The notes: generated by a model not told the origin, from the letters alone. A stretch of 53,409 bases of DNA from Pelatocladus maniniholoensis HA4357-MV3 (GCA_019359115.1 JAHHHW010000101.1:1-53409), one strand, 5' to 3'. Counted from the stretch's first letter, positions 40,168 to 50,704 are shown. Made by a program: numbers and translations.

Positions 40168-40941
40168 TCAAATTATTGTCATCACGCATAAAAACAAAGC
40201 TTCAGTCCATTCCACGACAGCACCATAGGTATCGCCAGTATGTCCGCCTAGTTTGTGATTAAACCAGGCTCCAGTAATGATAGCGATCGCACTTCCACTA
40301 ACTATCATTGCTACGGCAAAAAAGATTAGATTACGGTTAAGGAAAATTTGCCAGCTACTTAAAGCTACTAATAAAACTAGTGTTGGTAGCCAATCTTTGT
40401 ATGAACGAATAGCTTGTTTATGAAAAGCTCCCTTACCAGTTGGTTTCAGATAAGGATAATGAGCGATCGCCATGACTTGTCCCCAGCGTCCCCACCCAGC
40501 AGCTGTCATGAGAATTAACCAACGGTTTTGTTCTAAATCTGTCAGTGCAGCTGTTTTAAGTAGTATCAAAGCGATCGCAGCCATTGCTCCAAATGCACCT
40601 GTGGCGCTATCCGCCATAACTTCTAGTCTACGTTGAGGATCACCCACAGCTAATCCATCAGCGCTATCCATTGCTCCATCTAAATGCAGTCCTCCAGTAA
40701 TCGCAATCCAACCGCATACAACCAAAGCACTACGAGTTAGCGCTGTTATACCTAGATAAATCATCAGAGCATCAAATAAGCCTAAAATTCCTCCAATCAT
40801 CAGTCCAATGACAGGAGCAAAACGGGCTACTCCTTGGAAATCAAAAGCATACATGTATGGTAAAGGGATAGTCGTATAAAACACAACAGCTGATCCGATA
40901 CCAAGTAGTAGTTGTTTCCACCACTGACACTTGTTGGTCAT
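40168..40941 (-). CDS. cobS: Adenosylcobinamide-GDP ribazoletransferase (cobalamin synthase)
   Basis: A 257-residue polytopic membrane enzyme that joins adenosylcobinamide-GDP with alpha-ribazole in the last steps of (pseudo)cobalamin synthesis. Conserved features are FYTTIPLP near the N-terminus, [36 protein letters not shown] (shown here as two joined segments, [14 protein letters not shown] and [10 protein letters not shown]), and [13 protein letters not shown] at the end. Length is normal. It converges on the PPC-domain gene. No cobalamin riboswitch could be seen upstream. Confidence 0.94.
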   Translation of the reverse strand: MTNKCQWWKQLLLGIGSAVVFYTTIPLPYMYAFDFQGVARFAPVIGLMIGGILGLFDALMIYLGITALTRSALVVCGWIAITGGLHLDGAMDSADGLAVGDPQRRLEVMADSATGAFGAMAAIALILLKTAALTDLEQNRWLILMTAAGWGRWGQVMAIAHYPYLKPTGKGAFHKQAIRSYKDWLPTLVLLVALSSWQIFLNRNLIFFAVAMIVSGSAIAIITGAWFNHKLGGHTGDTYGAVVEWTEALFLCVMTII

Positions 40942-41634
40942 AGTAGTTACGCTAGTTGTTATTTGTAATCATTAGTCATGAATCATGGTTCAAATGACGA
41001 GTAATAATGACGCTCATAATTCCGGCACAACCCTGATATTCATCTTTAAAAATTTAAATAAGATTTACCAGTATGAGTAACTTCACCAAAAAATTTTGTT
41101 ATGCTTATCTCAGTAAAAACTTTGTTAAATGTATAAATACTTGCTTTTAGAAAGAATCTAAATAAAGTAGCTATTATAAACTGGTTATACTAGCACTAAT
41201 CAAAGAAACAATAGAAAAAAAGATACATTAAGCATTTTTAATTTAGATACTCATATCATGTGATACACAAAAAACTAATGATCACAGATGTTTCTTTTCC
41301 AGCTAACCTTTTAACCTTCTATTTTGATTGGAGTAACTATATTTATTAAGATTATTAGAATTCACATTTACGGCGTTATGTCAACAAAAAATAATTTATT
41401 GCAGCTAATTAGGCGATCGCTATACAAAGTTGATCAAGATATTAGATAAATATTAAATAGCAGGGGTCAACCAAGCGACGAGATCGACTGTTTAACTATG
41501 TAGTTAGGACTTTACGCAAAACTACACGCTGTAGGAGCAATTTATGAATTGTCCGACTGTGAAAATCAGAGTTTCAGCTTATTGTTTGCGTAAGTCCTGG
41601 TAGTTTTTATCTACACTCCAGAAGCAATTGGATT
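40942..41634. other. Gene-free gap with a 93-bp inverted-repeat element
   Basis: 693 bases, strongly A/T-rich. The only clear structure is at 41506-41598: AGGACTTTACGCAAA at the left and TTTGCGTAAGTCCT at the right, one base different in length. TAGTT lies on both sides (41501-41505 and 41601-41605, the latter after two extra G). Ends reading AGGACTTACGCAAA are common on cyanobacterial IS elements, so this is probably a miniature derivative. I see nothing else. Confidence 0.6.
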
Positions 41635-42087
41635 ATGAGTCACCATCTACCCGAAAGTAAGATACCAGCTCCATGCATTATCAATACAGGTGTGGTTGTC
41701 AACAAACTCGATATGCGACGATTACTCACAGATTTAGGTCGTGTTCGCTATTTCTACACACAGGATGGTGAATGCAAGAGCGACGGTGAAGGGAATGTGA
41801 TGGAAGTATTTGCCAATCCGCAACGATCTACTCTGGTTGCTAACCACGCCCTTTATCTCAATCTTTGTAGTTTTGATTACTTAGAATTAAAACAATCACC
41901 ACAAAAAGAAACTTACTTTGACTTAGTTCAAGAAGGAAGTCGTCTGCGCTTGATTCCTCTTTCCACTCCTATGCAAGAGCGAGATGAGCGTTGCTTAAAT
42001 GTCAGCGCCATCGAAGCAATGATGGAACAAGTACTCTCAGCCAGATGGGATGCAGAAATTGACGATGATCCTTCTGATCTATTTTAG
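41635..42087 (+). CDS. Conserved-looking cyanobacterial protein of unknown function
   Basis: A 150-residue soluble protein (MSHHLPESKIPAPCIINTGV, then VRYFYTQDGECKSDGEGNVM, FANPQRSTLVANHALYLNL and acidic end EIDDDPSDLF). Codon use and compact length support a real gene. I recognise no catalytic motif or named domain. It lies upstream of tgt in the same direction, with a repeat-filled gap of 95 bases, so co-transcription is possible. Confidence 0.65.
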   Translation: MSHHLPESKIPAPCIINTGVVVNKLDMRRLLTDLGRVRYFYTQDGECKSDGEGNVMEVFANPQRSTLVANHALYLNLCSFDYLELKQSPQKETYFDLVQEGSRLRLIPLSTPMQERDERCLNVSAIEAMMEQVLSARWDAEIDDDPSDLF

Positions 42088-42179
42088 GATTGGGGATTGG
42101 GGACACGAGGACACGGGGACAAGGAGGACAAGGAGGACAAGCGAGAAAAATTAACTAACTACTAACCAATGACCAATGA

Positions 42180-43319
<1,140 letters not shown>

Positions 43320-43394
43320 AGTCAAGCAAATTTCCCTAATCCAAAAATCTAAAATCCTGTTAGGGCTTCGGTCTCCAAATGGTAATATAGGGGT

Positions 43395-43545
43395 TATAAA
43401 TTAATCAACCTGTGGAAGACGGGTTGCTGCCAGTGGACGCTTTGTAAGACCTTCCACCGAACTTGGTTCGGACATTTGTTCCTACAGAAGGCAAAGCAAA
43501 CGAAACTGGAAACCTCTGTTACACCTCTATGGGTGTAATTTTGGG
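43395..43545 (+). ncRNA. Putative structured RNA upstream of psbK
   Basis: Nested complementary segments form one long irregular hairpin: GGTT 43422-43425 with AACC 43511-43514; CCAGT 43430-43434 with ACTGG 43505-43509; GCTTTG 43439-43444 with CAAAGC 43492-43497; CCTTC 43450-43454 with GAAGG 43487-43491. The apical hairpin is CCGAAC-TTG-GTTCGG (43457-43471). A terminator-like stem TTACACC/GGTGTAA plus TTTT follows at 43519-43542. A TAATAT box sits at 43383. It may be a small RNA of about 150 nt (6S-like in outline) or a psbK leader/attenuator. Confidence 0.4.
43519..43542 (+). terminator. Terminator-like hairpin before psbK
   Basis: TTACACC (43519-43525) pairs with GGTGTAA (43532-43538), followed by TTTT. 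It lies 63 bases before the psbK start and would either end the preceding RNA or attenuate psbK. Confidence 0.55.
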
Positions 43546-43604
43546 TACTTCACGATCTATCTCAATTCTGAAAGCTGTGTTGGATAAAGTGGATTTAAAC
43601 AAAA

Positions 43605-43742
43605 ATGGAAGCAGCAATTTTATTAGCTAAACTACCCGAAGCATTCCAAATCTTCGATCCTTTAGTAGACGTTCTCCCGCTCATTCCTTTGTTCTTCTTG
43701 CTGCTAGCTTTTGTTTGGCAAGCAGCCGTAGGTTTTAGATAA
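43605..43742 (+). CDS. psbK: Photosystem II protein PsbK
   Basis: A 45-residue precursor ([20 protein letters not shown], then [20 protein letters not shown] and AVGFR). The first eight residues are a leader removed to give the mature form starting KLPEAF; one transmembrane helix follows. It is a small PSII core subunit near CP43 that helps plastoquinone and dimer stability. The WQAAVGFR ending is diagnostic. The position after tgt is common in cyanobacteria. Confidence 0.96.
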   Translation: MEAAILLAKLPEAFQIFDPLVDVLPLIPLFFLLLAFVWQAAVGFR

Positions 43743-43773
43743 GTTATTTACAAGTTATTTACATAATTTTATC

Positions 43774-43804
43774 GAGACAGGCATTTCACCTGTCTTATTT
43801 TTTT
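43774..43804 (+). terminator. Terminator after psbK
   Basis: The stem GACAGG / CCTGTC with a seven-base loop, followed by TTATTTTTTT, starts 32 bases after the psbK stop. Confidence 0.85.
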
Positions 43805-43938
43805 GCTATGGTTTTGTTTTGAAAAGTTTATATTTATTAATAATTTGTTATATTTTAAAATAAATTAATATAGGATTCAACAAGTTGATTAACAAATCAA
43901 GTTCTTAATTTAAGCAAACAGTCAACGAGGTTTGAACT

Positions 43939-44235
43939 ATGGGTAACATCAAATTCGTAAAAGAGGATAAAGAAGTTATTGCTGCTGATGGTGCTAATTT
44001 ACGGCTAAAAGCTTTAGAAAACGGCATAGATATTTATAAAGTTTGGGGAAAAATGATGAATTGTGGTGGCTACGGTCAATGTGGCACCTGTATTGTAGAG
44101 ATTATCGAAGGACAAGAAAATTTATCACCTCCTACAGAAGTAGAAAACCGTTTCTTAAAGAAAAAGCCTGCTAATTACCGACTTGCTTGTCAAACAGTAG
44201 TTAATGGTCCAGTCAGTGTAGTAACAAAGCCTTAA
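43939..44235 (+). CDS. [2Fe-2S] ferredoxin
   Basis: A 98-residue ferredoxin. Cluster ligands are Cys42, Cys48, Cys51 ([11 protein letters not shown]) and Cys84 (RLACQTVV). The first spacing is C-X5-C-X2-C, closer to adrenodoxin-like or bacterial ferredoxins than to the C-X4-C-X2-C of photosynthetic PetF. It therefore probably serves a specialised electron-transfer job rather than bulk photosynthetic flow. It lies between psbK and psbM, with its own A/T-rich upstream region. Confidence 0.88.
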   Translation: MGNIKFVKEDKEVIAADGANLRLKALENGIDIYKVWGKMMNCGGYGQCGTCIVEIIEGQENLSPPTEVENRFLKKKPANYRLACQTVVNGPVSVVTKP

Positions 44236-44353
44236 TTTAGTCATTGGTCATTGGTCATTGGTCATTGGTATGACAAAAGACAAATAACTCAGCCAAGCCA
44301 TGATGATGGTATCCTAAAAGTGTTGACTGGAATCTAAGAGAGGCTTTCTTACT

Positions 44354-44470
44354 ATGCAGGTTAATGACCTGGGGTTTGTAGCCAGCATTCTATTTGTGCT
44401 GGTTCCTGCTGTTTTTTTAATCATTCTTTACATTCAAACAGCTAGCCGCGAAGGTAGAAAAGATAGTTAA
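44354..44470 (+). CDS. psbM: Photosystem II protein PsbM
   Basis: A 38-residue single-helix PSII subunit ([20 protein letters not shown], then [18 protein letters not shown]). It sits at the PSII monomer-monomer interface. The sequence agrees with PsbM along its full length. It is followed by a strong bidirectional terminator. Confidence 0.95.
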   Translation: MQVNDLGFVASILFVLVPAVFLIILYIQTASREGRKDS

Positions 44471-44496
44471 TACCTTGTGTATTTTTTGTATAAAAT

Positions 44497-44529
44497 AAAA
44501 GCCCTCACACTAAAAGTGTGAGGGCTTTT
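44497..44529. terminator. Bidirectional terminator between psbM and the usp gene
   Basis: A perfect 15-bp stem AAAAGCCCTCACACT / AGTGTGAGGGCTTTT with a three-base loop. The T/A runs at both edges allow it to stop both convergent genes. Confidence 0.9.
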
Positions 44530-44544
44530 ACAGTGATCACTGAT

Positions 44545-45402
44545 TTAAGCAGCAGATGTTCGTGCTAACAACACTGGACAAGTCGCATTAATTCTCACGT
44601 AATCAGACAAAGAAGAACCTAAAAGTCTATCTAAATCAACAAAACTCTTAGCAATAGAAGGACGGCGATCCGGAGAACCCATTAACAATAAGTCTACGTT
44701 CAGTTCTTCTGCTAAACGACAAATTTTTTCACCAGGTTTACCCATACTTAGCACACAACGAGGTTGCACACCCAGTTTTTTTGCTTCCGCAGCAGCAGCA
44801 GCTAAAACAGGGTGTTGATCAGCAGTAACCTGGGTTGTGGTAGTTGGTTCACCTCCTCCTAAATCTGTGATTACATGTGTTAAGATTAGCTCTCCACCCT
44901 TGATATCTCGAATCAAGAATAAAGCCAAATCTAGGCAGCGTTTTGACGCATCAGAATTGTCCATTGCCACCATAATGCGCTTAATATTTTTGACATAAAT
45001 GTCATCTTTGACTAGCAACATCGGGCGAGAAGACAGTTGAAAGACGTATTGACTGACGGAGTTTGCTAAAATTGATTGCAGACGCTTCAGTCCACGAGAA
45101 CCCATAATAATCAAGTCTGCATCAATTTCATCTGCTACTTGGCAAACTACATCTTTAGGCTCACCTTGTCGCAAAATGGAAGAGACTTGGGTAGGATTTA
45201 AAGCTAGAGACTGAATTGCATTAGCCAGGATTTTGCCACCTTCTTCCCACTTCGCTGTCATCGAATCTGCGGTGCGTTGTGGTGGAACAACGTGCAATAC
45301 TGTAACTTTTGCCTGTTGAATTGATGGCAGTTCTTTCAAAGTCTTAAGCATCTCTTCGGCGTGTCCCAATCCAGAGACAGCAATCAAAATGTTTTGTATC
45401 AT
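44545..45402 (-). CDS. Tandem universal stress protein (two UspA domains)
   Basis: A 285-residue protein made of two Usp domains (about 1-135 and 140-282). Each starts with a strand such as NILIAVSG or RIMVAMDNS. Each ends with an ATP-binding G-x2-G-x9-GS/T-like segment: MGSRGLKRLQSILANSVSQY in the first and MGSPDRRP...LLGSSLSDYV in the second. The second copy has a modified loop. Such tandem proteins act in stress or energy-state signalling. It stands alone and converges on psbM. Confidence 0.92.
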   Translation of the reverse strand: MIQNILIAVSGLGHAEEMLKTLKELPSIQQAKVTVLHVVPPQRTADSMTAKWEEGGKILANAIQSLALNPTQVSSILRQGEPKDVVCQVADEIDADLIIMGSRGLKRLQSILANSVSQYVFQLSSRPMLLVKDDIYVKNIKRIMVAMDNSDASKRCLDLALFLIRDIKGGELILTHVITDLGGGEPTTTTQVTADQHPVLAAAAAEAKKLGVQPRCVLSMGKPGEKICRLAEELNVDLLLMGSPDRRPSIAKSFVDLDRLLGSSLSDYVRINATCPVLLARTSAA

Positions 45403-46111
45403 TTTCGTCTTCCGTAGCTGTTAGTTGTTTGCTCTCTAGTAATTGGCTCAACTTTAACTTTCACCGCCTGCTAAATCACTTAGTCAATGTTTAATTGCAA
45501 TTAACAATTAACACCAAATACTTAATATTTTCGACAGTGGACTCTTGACTAAATGTTCTTACTCTTTATACCTAGTGACTGAGCTTCTCAACTAGGCTTT
45601 AATAATTTAGCTTACTCTATAATTCTGCATGATTAACTTAATGAATGGTTATGATTTTTATCACTTTTAATCTATGTTTACGCTTTTTAATTAATCTCTA
45701 GTTAAGTATTGCAAAGACAAGCAAAAAGCTATTCAGTAAACTACTTTAGCTGAGAATGCTTAGTATAAGTTAAGTCTTTGCATAAGAATATTTACAGAAT
45801 TATAGCAAGATACAGATTCAAATTCTTCGGTTATATATTAATTAGACTCAAAAATAACAAATTGTTAATACTTGAATGATTTCAAAAATTTTATTTTCAA
45901 TAAATTACTTAATAAACTGGAGTTTCTGATGGACAAAATTTGAGAATCGCAAAGTCAAGCTCCCTGATTTCTTTAAGAAATCAGGGAGCTTATCTATCAC
46001 GAATGATTTAGGAATGCTTTAAAAATTAGGTAATGGCTAATTCGTAAAATGAATTACCAATTGCCCATTATCTTTTCACATAGACTAAAGATGAAAAGCT
46101 ATGATTTTTTC
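45403..46111. other. Gene-free A/T-rich gap with one strong palindrome
   Basis: 709 bases without a credible gene. At 45957-45991 there is a 35-base perfect palindrome centred on a T: AAGCTCCCTGATTTCTT followed by its complement. No T-run follows, so it is either a repeat-derived hairpin or a poor terminator. The rest is A/T-rich and should include the usp promoter near 45403-45600. Confidence 0.6.
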
Positions 46112-46795
46112 TTATGATTTGACTTTCCGAGCTTGCACCAAGTAACCACAACGATGCTCACCATTGATAATCCAGTGGGTACGTTCTACTGTACAATCTG
46201 GTAAAACAGCAGCAAACATTTCTAACTCATGGCCGCAAATACTGGGGAAAGACTCTGCAAGGTTAGAGATGGCACAGTTATGCTCCATTAAAATAAAGCG
46301 ATCGCCATCATCACTTAATTGCTCAGTTGTATCTATAGGGTGATACTCTGCCATGTAACCCTCAGATTTCCTTAGTTCTACCAGATTTTCAACCCTTTGA
46401 TGTAAAGAGCCATCACCTAAGCGATCGCGATATTCTTGGGCTTTACGCTCCCACTGTTTCTTTAAAATACTGCTGACTTGATCGTGTCCAACCGTTTGAG
46501 CCACAGTATCGAGTAAGGAAACGGCAAAATCTCCATAGGTATCAGCCGTTTCTCTTCGCAGGCGATCGCGTCCCTTATTGCTTAACTTATAAACGTGCTG
46601 CGGTCGCCCCATCCCCGCTTGCACCGACGAATAGACAATTAAATCCTCCGCCTCTAAATCCTTGAGATGGCGACGAATCGCTTGGGGGCTAATATCTAAG
46701 GCTGCGGCCAAATCAACTGCCGTAGCTTCCACCTGTTTGACCAGATATTCTAGAATATCCTGTTTAGTTGAGGACTGCTGGGTAGTCACCATCAT
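46112..46795 (-). CDS. sufR: SufR, iron-sulfur-sensing repressor of the suf operon
   Basis: A 227-residue DeoR-type winged-helix regulator. The HTH is at about 22-55 (ATAVDLAAALDISPQAIRRH). The C-terminal half has four cysteines (Cys174, Cys187, Cys201, Cys216), in EHNCAISN, SICGHE, PDCTVERTHW and EHRCGYLV, fitting [4Fe-4S] cluster ligands known for SufR. With its cluster it represses sufBCDS and itself. It is divergent from sufB with two operators in between. Confidence 0.95.
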   Translation of the reverse strand: MMVTTQQSSTKQDILEYLVKQVEATAVDLAAALDISPQAIRRHLKDLEAEDLIVYSSVQAGMGRPQHVYKLSNKGRDRLRRETADTYGDFAVSLLDTVAQTVGHDQVSSILKKQWERKAQEYRDRLGDGSLHQRVENLVELRKSEGYMAEYHPIDTTEQLSDDGDRFILMEHNCAISNLAESFPSICGHELEMFAAVLPDCTVERTHWIINGEHRCGYLVQARKVKS

Positions 46796-46828
46796 CGTCC
46801 CAAAAAATCATGATTAAATTTCACTTTG

Positions 46829-46844
46829 ACAACAATATTGTTGT
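46829..46844. promoter_or_regulatory. SufR operator 1 (CAAC-N6-GTTG)
   Basis: A perfect 16-base palindrome ACAACAATATTGTTGT containing CAAC-AATATT-GTTG, the motif established for SufR in Synechocystis. It is 34 bases upstream of sufR, so it is placed to control that gene. Confidence 0.88.
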
Positions 46845-46871
46845 TAATCTAGCGTAAAATGAAGATGTGTT

Positions 46872-46891
46872 AAACAACATAGCTGTTGTTT
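46872..46891. promoter_or_regulatory. SufR operator 2 (CAAC-N6-GTTG)
   Basis: The palindrome AAACAACATAGCTGTTGTTT contains CAAC-ATAGCT-GTTG. It is centred 45 bases from the first operator and about 130 bases before sufB, suiting regulation of sufB transcription. Confidence 0.87.
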
Positions 46892-47012
46892 TAGTAGTTA
46901 TCCTTATTGTAACAGTCGTGTGACCATTCAGTAACACGAAATGGGAATTGGTTATCAATCCCGCTCCCATCCTTAAAGAGTATAGAGTTGTGAACACAAG
47001 AGAAAATCGCCG

Positions 47013-48449
47013 ATGAGTGCTACTGTTAAAACCTTAGTCAATCAACCCTACAAGTACGGCTTCATTACCAACATTGAAGCAGACACGATTCCTCGTGGAC
47101 TAAACGAGGATGTCGTCCGCATGATTTCTGCCAAGAAAAATGAGCCAGAATTTATGCTGGAGTTTCGCCTCAAAGCTTACCGCCAGTGGCAAAAAATGAC
47201 AGAGCCAACCTGGCCAAGCGTTAAATACCCAGCTATTGACTATCAAAATATTATTTACTACTCAGCCCCCAAGCAACAAGCGAAAAAGAAAAGCTTGGAA
47301 GAAGTAGATCCAACCCTGCTCGAAACCTTTGAAAAATTAGGTATCTCTCTATCAGAACAAAAGCGACTGGCGAACGTCGCCGTAGACGCAATTTTTGATA
47401 GCGTTTCCGTCGCCACCACCTTTAAAGAAAAACTGGCGAAAGAAGGGGTAATCTTCTGTTCTATTTCCGAAGCATTGCAGGAACACCCAGATTTAGTGAA
47501 AAAATACCTGGGTAGCGTCGTTCCCATTGCTGATAATTATTTTGCTGCTCTCAATTCAGCAGTATTTAGCGATGGTTCCTTCGTCTACATTCCCAAAGGC
47601 GTGAAATGTCCGATGGAACTATCTACCTATTTCCGGATTAACAACGGTGACACCGGACAATTTGAGCGGACATTAATTGTTGCTGAAGATGACAGCTATG
47701 TTTCCTACCTCGAAGGCTGTACAGCACCAATGTACGACAGCAACCAGCTACATGCTGCGGTTGTGGAACTTGTGGCGCTTGATAATGCGGAAATTAAATA
47801 CTCCACTGTGCAGAACTGGTACGCTGGTGATGAAAAAGGCAAAGGCGGTATTTACAACTTCGTCACCAAGCGCGGTTTATGTCAAGGCGTAAATTCCAAG
47901 ATTTCTTGGACACAGGTAGAAACTGGTTCTGCGATTACTTGGAAGTACCCTAGCTGTGTGTTGGTGGGTGATAACTCTGTGGGTGAGTTTTACTCGGTGG
48001 CGCTGACTAATAATATGCAGCAAGCCGATACTGGCACCAAAATGATTCACGTTGGTAAAAATACCCGCAGTACAATTATTTCTAAGGGAATCTCTGCTGG
48101 TAATTCTAGTAACAGCTATCGCGGCTTGGTGAAAATTAACCCGAAGGCCCAAGGAGCTAGAAACTACTCTCAGTGCGACTCGATGCTGATTGGGGATAAT
48201 GCTCATGCCAATACTTTCCCTTATATTCAGGTACAAAATAATACTGGCAAGGTAGAGCATGAAGCTTCTACTTCCAAAATAGGGGAAGACCAATTATTTT
48301 ACTTTGCTCAACGGGGAATTTCTGCGGAAGATGCTGTGACAATGATGATTAGCGGCTTCTGTAAGGACGTGTTTAACAATCTGCCGATGGAATTCGCGGT
48401 GGAAGCTGATAAACTGTTGAGTCTGAAGTTAGAAGGTAGTGTTGGTTAG
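47013..48449 (+). CDS. sufB: SufB, Fe-S cluster assembly scaffold subunit
   Basis: A 478-residue protein that forms the SufBC2D scaffold on which Fe-S clusters are built. Conserved stretches include [67 protein letters not shown] and [20 protein letters not shown]. The conserved C-terminal Cys is near SGFCKDVF. It is the first structural gene of sufBCDS, with a 217-base regulatory leader. Confidence 0.97.
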   Translation: MSATVKTLVNQPYKYGFITNIEADTIPRGLNEDVVRMISAKKNEPEFMLEFRLKAYRQWQKMTEPTWPSVKYPAIDYQNIIYYSAPKQQAKKKSLEEVDPTLLETFEKLGISLSEQKRLANVAVDAIFDSVSVATTFKEKLAKEGVIFCSISEALQEHPDLVKKYLGSVVPIADNYFAALNSAVFSDGSFVYIPKGVKCPMELSTYFRINNGDTGQFERTLIVAEDDSYVSYLEGCTAPMYDSNQLHAAVVELVALDNAEIKYSTVQNWYAGDEKGKGGIYNFVTKRGLCQGVNSKISWTQVETGSAITWKYPSCVLVGDNSVGEFYSVALTNNMQQADTGTKMIHVGKNTRSTIISKGISAGNSSNSYRGLVKINPKAQGARNYSQCDSMLIGDNAHANTFPYIQVQNNTGKVEHEASTSKIGEDQLFYFAQRGISAEDAVTMMISGFCKDVFNNLPMEFAVEADKLLSLKLEGSVG

Positions 48450-48452
48450 TTC

Positions 48453-48509
48453 GTAGTAAGCACGCTTTGTGCTTCATTTATCCGTTAAAAGCGCTTTAGC
48501 GCTTACTAC
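48453..48509. repeat. Palindromic repeat inside the suf operon
   Basis: GTAGTAAGC at 48453-48461 pairs with GCTTACTAC at 48501-48509. Inside are smaller palindromes (GCACGCTTTGTGC and AGCGCTTTAGCGCT). It lies in the 85-base gap between sufB and sufC. TTCGTAGTAAG...CTTACTACAAA repeats are common between genes in Nostocales. Confidence 0.65.
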
Positions 48510-48534
48510 AAACAGAGAATTAAAGAGAGAGAAC

Positions 48535-49323
48535 ATGATTATTGAAAATAGTGAAGTTGTGCTGTCGGTAAGAGACTTGACGGCTGAAGTTGATGGGACA
48601 CCGATTCTTAAGGGTGTGAATCTGGAGGTACGTTCCGGCGAGATTCACGCGATTATGGGACCGAATGGTTCTGGGAAGAGTACCTTTTCTAAGATATTGG
48701 CTGGACATCCGGCCTATGAAGTGACTGGCGGTGAGGTGATTTTCCAGGGACAAAATCTATTGGAAATGGAACCGGAAGAACGTGCTAGAAGTGGTGTGTT
48801 TTTGGCGTTCCAGTATCCTTTTGAGATTCCGGGTGTGAGCAATTTAGATTTTTTACGCTTGGCGTACAATTCTAAGCGCAAGGCTCAGGGATTGGAAGAA
48901 ATTGATGCTTTTGATTTTGATGATTTGGTAGAGGAAAAGTTAGAAGTCGTCAAAATGGATTCGGCTTTTCTTAACCGGAGTGTGAATGAGGGTTTCTCTG
49001 GTGGTGAGAAAAAGCGCAATGAGATTTTGCAGATGGCGCTACTAGAACCAAAGCTGGCGATTCTGGATGAAACAGATTCAGGTTTGGATATTGACGCGCT
49101 CAAAATTGTGGCAAATGGAGTCAATCAGTTAACTAGCCCAGAAAATGCCACGATTATGATTACTCACTATCAGCGACTACTTAATTATATTGTGCCGGAC
49201 TATGTGCATGTCATGGCTAAAGGACGGATTCTCACTTCTGGTGGTAAGGAGTTGGCGTTGGAGTTAGAATCCCGTGGTTATGACTGGTTGTTGGAAGAAT
49301 TTGCGACTGAGGTGGGTGTGTAA
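48535..49323 (+). CDS. sufC: SufC, ABC-type ATPase of Fe-S assembly
   Basis: A 262-residue ATPase. Walker A is GPNGSGKST, the signature [11 protein letters not shown], and Walker B with the catalytic Glu is [11 protein letters not shown], followed by the switch His in ITHYQRLL. It binds SufB and SufD and powers cluster assembly. The start is at the ATG at 48535 with GAGAGA upstream; extension back to 48469 runs into the palindromic repeat. The stop codon shares its last A with the sufD start. Confidence 0.97.
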   Translation: MIIENSEVVLSVRDLTAEVDGTPILKGVNLEVRSGEIHAIMGPNGSGKSTFSKILAGHPAYEVTGGEVIFQGQNLLEMEPEERARSGVFLAFQYPFEIPGVSNLDFLRLAYNSKRKAQGLEEIDAFDFDDLVEEKLEVVKMDSAFLNRSVNEGFSGGEKKRNEILQMALLEPKLAILDETDSGLDIDALKIVANGVNQLTSPENATIMITHYQRLLNYIVPDYVHVMAKGRILTSGGKELALELESRGYDWLLEEFATEVGV

Positions 49324-50666
49324 TGACTATCCAGGTTTCTCCCAGTCCAATTCCGAACTCAGATCCAGCTGGTTTGAGTGCAAGTCTTTTGGATCGAGAT
49401 GGTTATTTAACTGAGTTATTAAATCAAATTACTGCATCGAAGTCAGAGGGTTGGTTGCAAGTGCTGCGCGATCGCGCGGCGAATTGGGTACGTCACTCGA
49501 CTCTTCCTACTACCCGTGATGAAGAGTGGCGATTTACTGATTTGTCTGCTTTACGACAGGTGAAATTTAATCCTGTGGAGACGTTGTACACAACATCTCT
49601 ACAACCAGATATTTTACCGGAGGCTGCTCATTCTCGTTTGGTTTTTGTTAATGGTGTTTATGCACCAAATTTATCATCAGTCGCTGGCTTGCCAAATGGG
49701 GTAGTAGTCGGTAATTTGGATGTGTTAAGTCAGCCGAGTGTAGAGAAATATTTGGCACAGTCAGAAGGTGCTATGGAAGTTTTTACTGCCCTCAATACTG
49801 CTGCAATTAATGATATGGCGGTGGTTTGGGTTCCTAAAAATGTGGTGGTAGAAGCACCTGTTCATTTGGTGTTTATTGCTGCTGGTGATCAGGCGAGTAT
49901 TTCTCAGCCGCGTTGTTTGGTGGTGGCGGAAAGTGGTTCGCAGGTGAGTTTGGTGGAAGAGTATAAGAACCACACAGACACAGAGAGCGCAGAGGAAGTA
50001 TACTTTACCAACGCTGTGACTGAGATTTGGTTGGAAGATAATGCTCAGGTGAATCACACGCGGGTTGAGTGGGATGGTAGGAAGGCTTTTCACGTTGGGA
50101 AAACTGCTGTCACTCAAGGGCGTTACAGTCGATATACTTGTAATGCGATCGCTCTGGGTGCTAAGATTTCGCGTCACAATTTAGAGATTTTGCAAACTGG
50201 TGAGCAAACAGAAACTACTCTCAATGGATTGACGGTGATTGGTGGGAATCAGTTGGCGGATACTCACAGTGCGATCGCTCTTAATTATCCTTATGGTAAG
50301 ACTCAGCAGTTACATAAAACAATCGTAGGCGATCGCGCTCATGCGGTGTTTAATGGTAAGGTTTTTGTGCCTAAACCCGCGCAGTTGACGGACGCGGCGC
50401 AATTGAATCGCAATTTATTGTTATCATCTAAAGCCAGAGTCGATACTAAGCCTCAACTAGAAATTACCGCCGATAATGTGAAATGCTCTCACGGTGCGAC
50501 TGTTAGTCAGTTGGAAGATGATGAGATTTTCTATCTGCAAAGTCGGGGTATTGATCAAGAAAGCGCGCGCCATTTATTAGTTCATGGTTTTGCTGCGGAA
50601 ATTATCAACCAAATACCATTTCCCTCTTTGCGTGAAAAACTTACACAAACTGTTAACCGATTTTAG
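49323..50666 (+). CDS. sufD: SufD, Fe-S assembly scaffold subunit, with a repeat-derived insert
   Basis: A 447-residue partner of SufB and SufC. Conserved features include RHSTLPTTRDEEWRFTDLS, AINDMAVVWVPKNV, TNAVTEIWLEDNAQVNHTRV, CNAIALGAKISRHNLE and CSHGATVSQLEDDEIFYLQS. Translation starts at the ATG at 49323, overlapping the sufC stop by one base. At 49967-49998 the coding sequence is a copy of the intergenic repeat type AACCACAGAGACACAGAG...GCAGAGGAAG. It is read in frame as NHTDTESAEE, apparently an insertion in a surface loop. Confidence 0.96.
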   Translation: MTIQVSPSPIPNSDPAGLSASLLDRDGYLTELLNQITASKSEGWLQVLRDRAANWVRHSTLPTTRDEEWRFTDLSALRQVKFNPVETLYTTSLQPDILPEAAHSRLVFVNGVYAPNLSSVAGLPNGVVVGNLDVLSQPSVEKYLAQSEGAMEVFTALNTAAINDMAVVWVPKNVVVEAPVHLVFIAAGDQASISQPRCLVVAESGSQVSLVEEYKNHTDTESAEEVYFTNAVTEIWLEDNAQVNHTRVEWDGRKAFHVGKTAVTQGRYSRYTCNAIALGAKISRHNLEILQTGEQTETTLNGLTVIGGNQLADTHSAIALNYPYGKTQQLHKTIVGDRAHAVFNGKVFVPKPAQLTDAAQLNRNLLLSSKARVDTKPQLEITADNVKCSHGATVSQLEDDEIFYLQSRGIDQESARHLLVHGFAAEIINQIPFPSLREKLTQTVNRF

Positions 50667-50704
50667 TTACAACCTCTTGACTTTTGACTTTTGACTTTTG
50701 AAAC

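Noticed and set aside
40942-41200. Cobalamin riboswitch upstream of cobS
   Set aside because: No B12-box-like sequence or consistent fold could be seen on the minus strand.
45957-45991. 35-base palindrome considered as a terminator for a gene on the plus strand
   Set aside because: No gene ends nearby on that strand and no T-run follows; recorded only as a palindrome.
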